NCBI GenBank assembly: GCA_022113835.1 | Contig: JAILWY010000012.1 | Span: forward strand, 10,912,001 to 10,976,000 | Direction: 5' to 3' | Length of the DNA stretch: 64,000 bases | DNA from: Atopsyche davidsoni | Lineage: Eukaryota; Arthropoda; Insecta; Trichoptera; Hydrobiosidae | In this document: piece after piece, positions 63,310-64,000 of the stretch | Layout of the letters: the number at the start of each line of letters is the position of its first letter | How positions within the stretch are numbered: position 1 is the first letter of the stretch | Notes under the pieces: generated by a model | What the model was told of the DNA's origin: nothing | What the model saw: only the letters and a program-made list of their open reading frames with translations | Databases searched by the model: none | Translations under genes and position numbers: made by a program

Positions 63310-63420
63310 ACAGCGGCCGGGCGAGTGCCTCGCGGCCCGCGCCGCCACTGGCTGGGCCCGTCACCGAAATTCGCGCTGCTGACGTCATCGCAGCAGTCCC
63401 TACACATTCCACTTATCCAT
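63310..63420. promoter_or_regulatory. CpG-rich island with a full CRE site
   Basis: A short GC-rich block (GCGGCCGGGCGAGTGCCTCG) followed by CTGCTGACGTCATCGCAGCAG, which holds the full CRE palindrome TGACGTCA (63380-63387) flanked by inverted CTGCTG/CAGCAG. This resembles a small CREB/ATF-responsive promoter or enhancer. Confidence 0.35.
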
Positions 63421-64000
63421 GAACGCCGTGGAATTATGACTATACAAAATTGGATAATATTTTCCGTTATATATTATGATATCTTTGGTAGCATTGTTAT
63501 ACAATTATCATATATATGAAAGCTTAAAAAGCATTACTTTTACTCTTTGGGTACTTTCGTACCAAAAACATACAATTGAATTGTATAGTCTAACAAGTCA
63601 CCAGTAAAAGTTCTACCAAGCAATGGTCAATACAACAAAATGTCACAAGTCATGCAGTTAGCCATGCCATGATTCACTTTCACTACCTGTCCAACCCCTT
63701 TGGAGCATGCGGCTACTCCTGCTGTTTTCACCCTCCGTGTTATTTGGTTTGTAGACACGCAGGTTGCAGTATTCGGACAACCCCATCAAATTTACTGCTA
63801 TTAATTATTCCTAATCAAAGGACTCGGTCTATATTTCAGCACAAAATGCAAAAATGGATTGCAAATCCAATATTGTGAATGAGAATGTGAACTAAAAAAT
63901 CAATTTATATTTGCTATGTTCTATATTGTAACAATACCATGATACACCAATACTTTCAATATGTTTGGAACATTCTTTTTAAATAGTAATATCATCAGTT

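Larger units (their letters stand above)
57538..64000. other. CpG-island-rich region, likely a first intron
   Basis: No coding exon is recognised. CpG-rich islands alternate with AT-rich DNA at about 58030-58430, 58920-59290, 59460-60010, 60410-60730, 61020-61255 and 63310-63420. A further good + strand donor lies at 59102 (GCGACAG|GTAAGA), which could end an alternative first exon. This pattern fits the 5' regulatory domain of a developmental gene; that is inference. Confidence 0.4.

Noticed and set aside
1..64000. CRISPR array, bacterial operon or viral genome segment
   Set aside because: Introns, microsatellites and animal genes show eukaryotic nuclear DNA; no regularly spaced repeats or viral genes were seen.

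Overview
The window looks like nuclear DNA from an insect. It is AT-rich with long non-coding stretches, genes broken by many short GT-AG introns, (TA)n microsatellites, a mariner and a Tigger/pogo transposon, and short CpG-rich islands. The two protein genes that can be recognised are animal genes, and one of them (mextli) is best known from insects. A lepidopteran or related holometabolous insect is my best guess, but nothing here fixes the order.

Layout. Positions 1-31.7 kb are mostly non-coding: a broken retrocopy-like gene remnant (2.2-2.5 kb), one copy of a dispersed repeat (2.8 kb), a candidate signal-peptide first exon (8.4 kb), a clear terminal coding exon of an unidentified + strand gene (19.2 kb), a TATA promoter (22.8 kb), a CpG-rich island (23.6-23.9 kb) and a complete but inactivated mariner (25.1-26.4 kb). 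From 31.8 to 41.9 kb on the minus strand lies mextli, which codes for an eIF4E-binding translation factor with a MIF4G-like domain, a KH domain and a C-terminal 4E-binding motif. I could rebuild ten coding exons with consistent phases. A truncated Tigger sits in one intron and a tRNA-Thr-like sequence in another. From 45.3 to 47.7 kb, also minus, lie six exons coding the conserved C-terminal two thirds of mitoguardin (Miga), an outer-mitochondrial-membrane protein. Its N-terminal membrane-anchor exons were not found.

From 48 to 64 kb there is no recognisable protein. The stretch holds two low-complexity G-rich repeats, a probable untranslated exon at 57.4 kb with excellent splice sites and no ATG, then a series of CpG-rich islands with E-box, POU-octamer and CRE-like motifs. 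This looks like the 5' part and first intron of a regulatory gene running off the right edge. A second copy of the 2.8 kb dispersed repeat lies inverted at 61.4-61.9 kb.

mextli acts in cap-dependent translation and Miga in mitochondrial fusion and ER-mitochondria contacts. They are neighbours in tandem, about 3.4 kb apart, and I see no functional link between them. The oddest sequence-level observations are two near-identical-format perfect hairpins (29-30 bp stem, 4-nt loop) and a possible alternative C-terminus of mextli.
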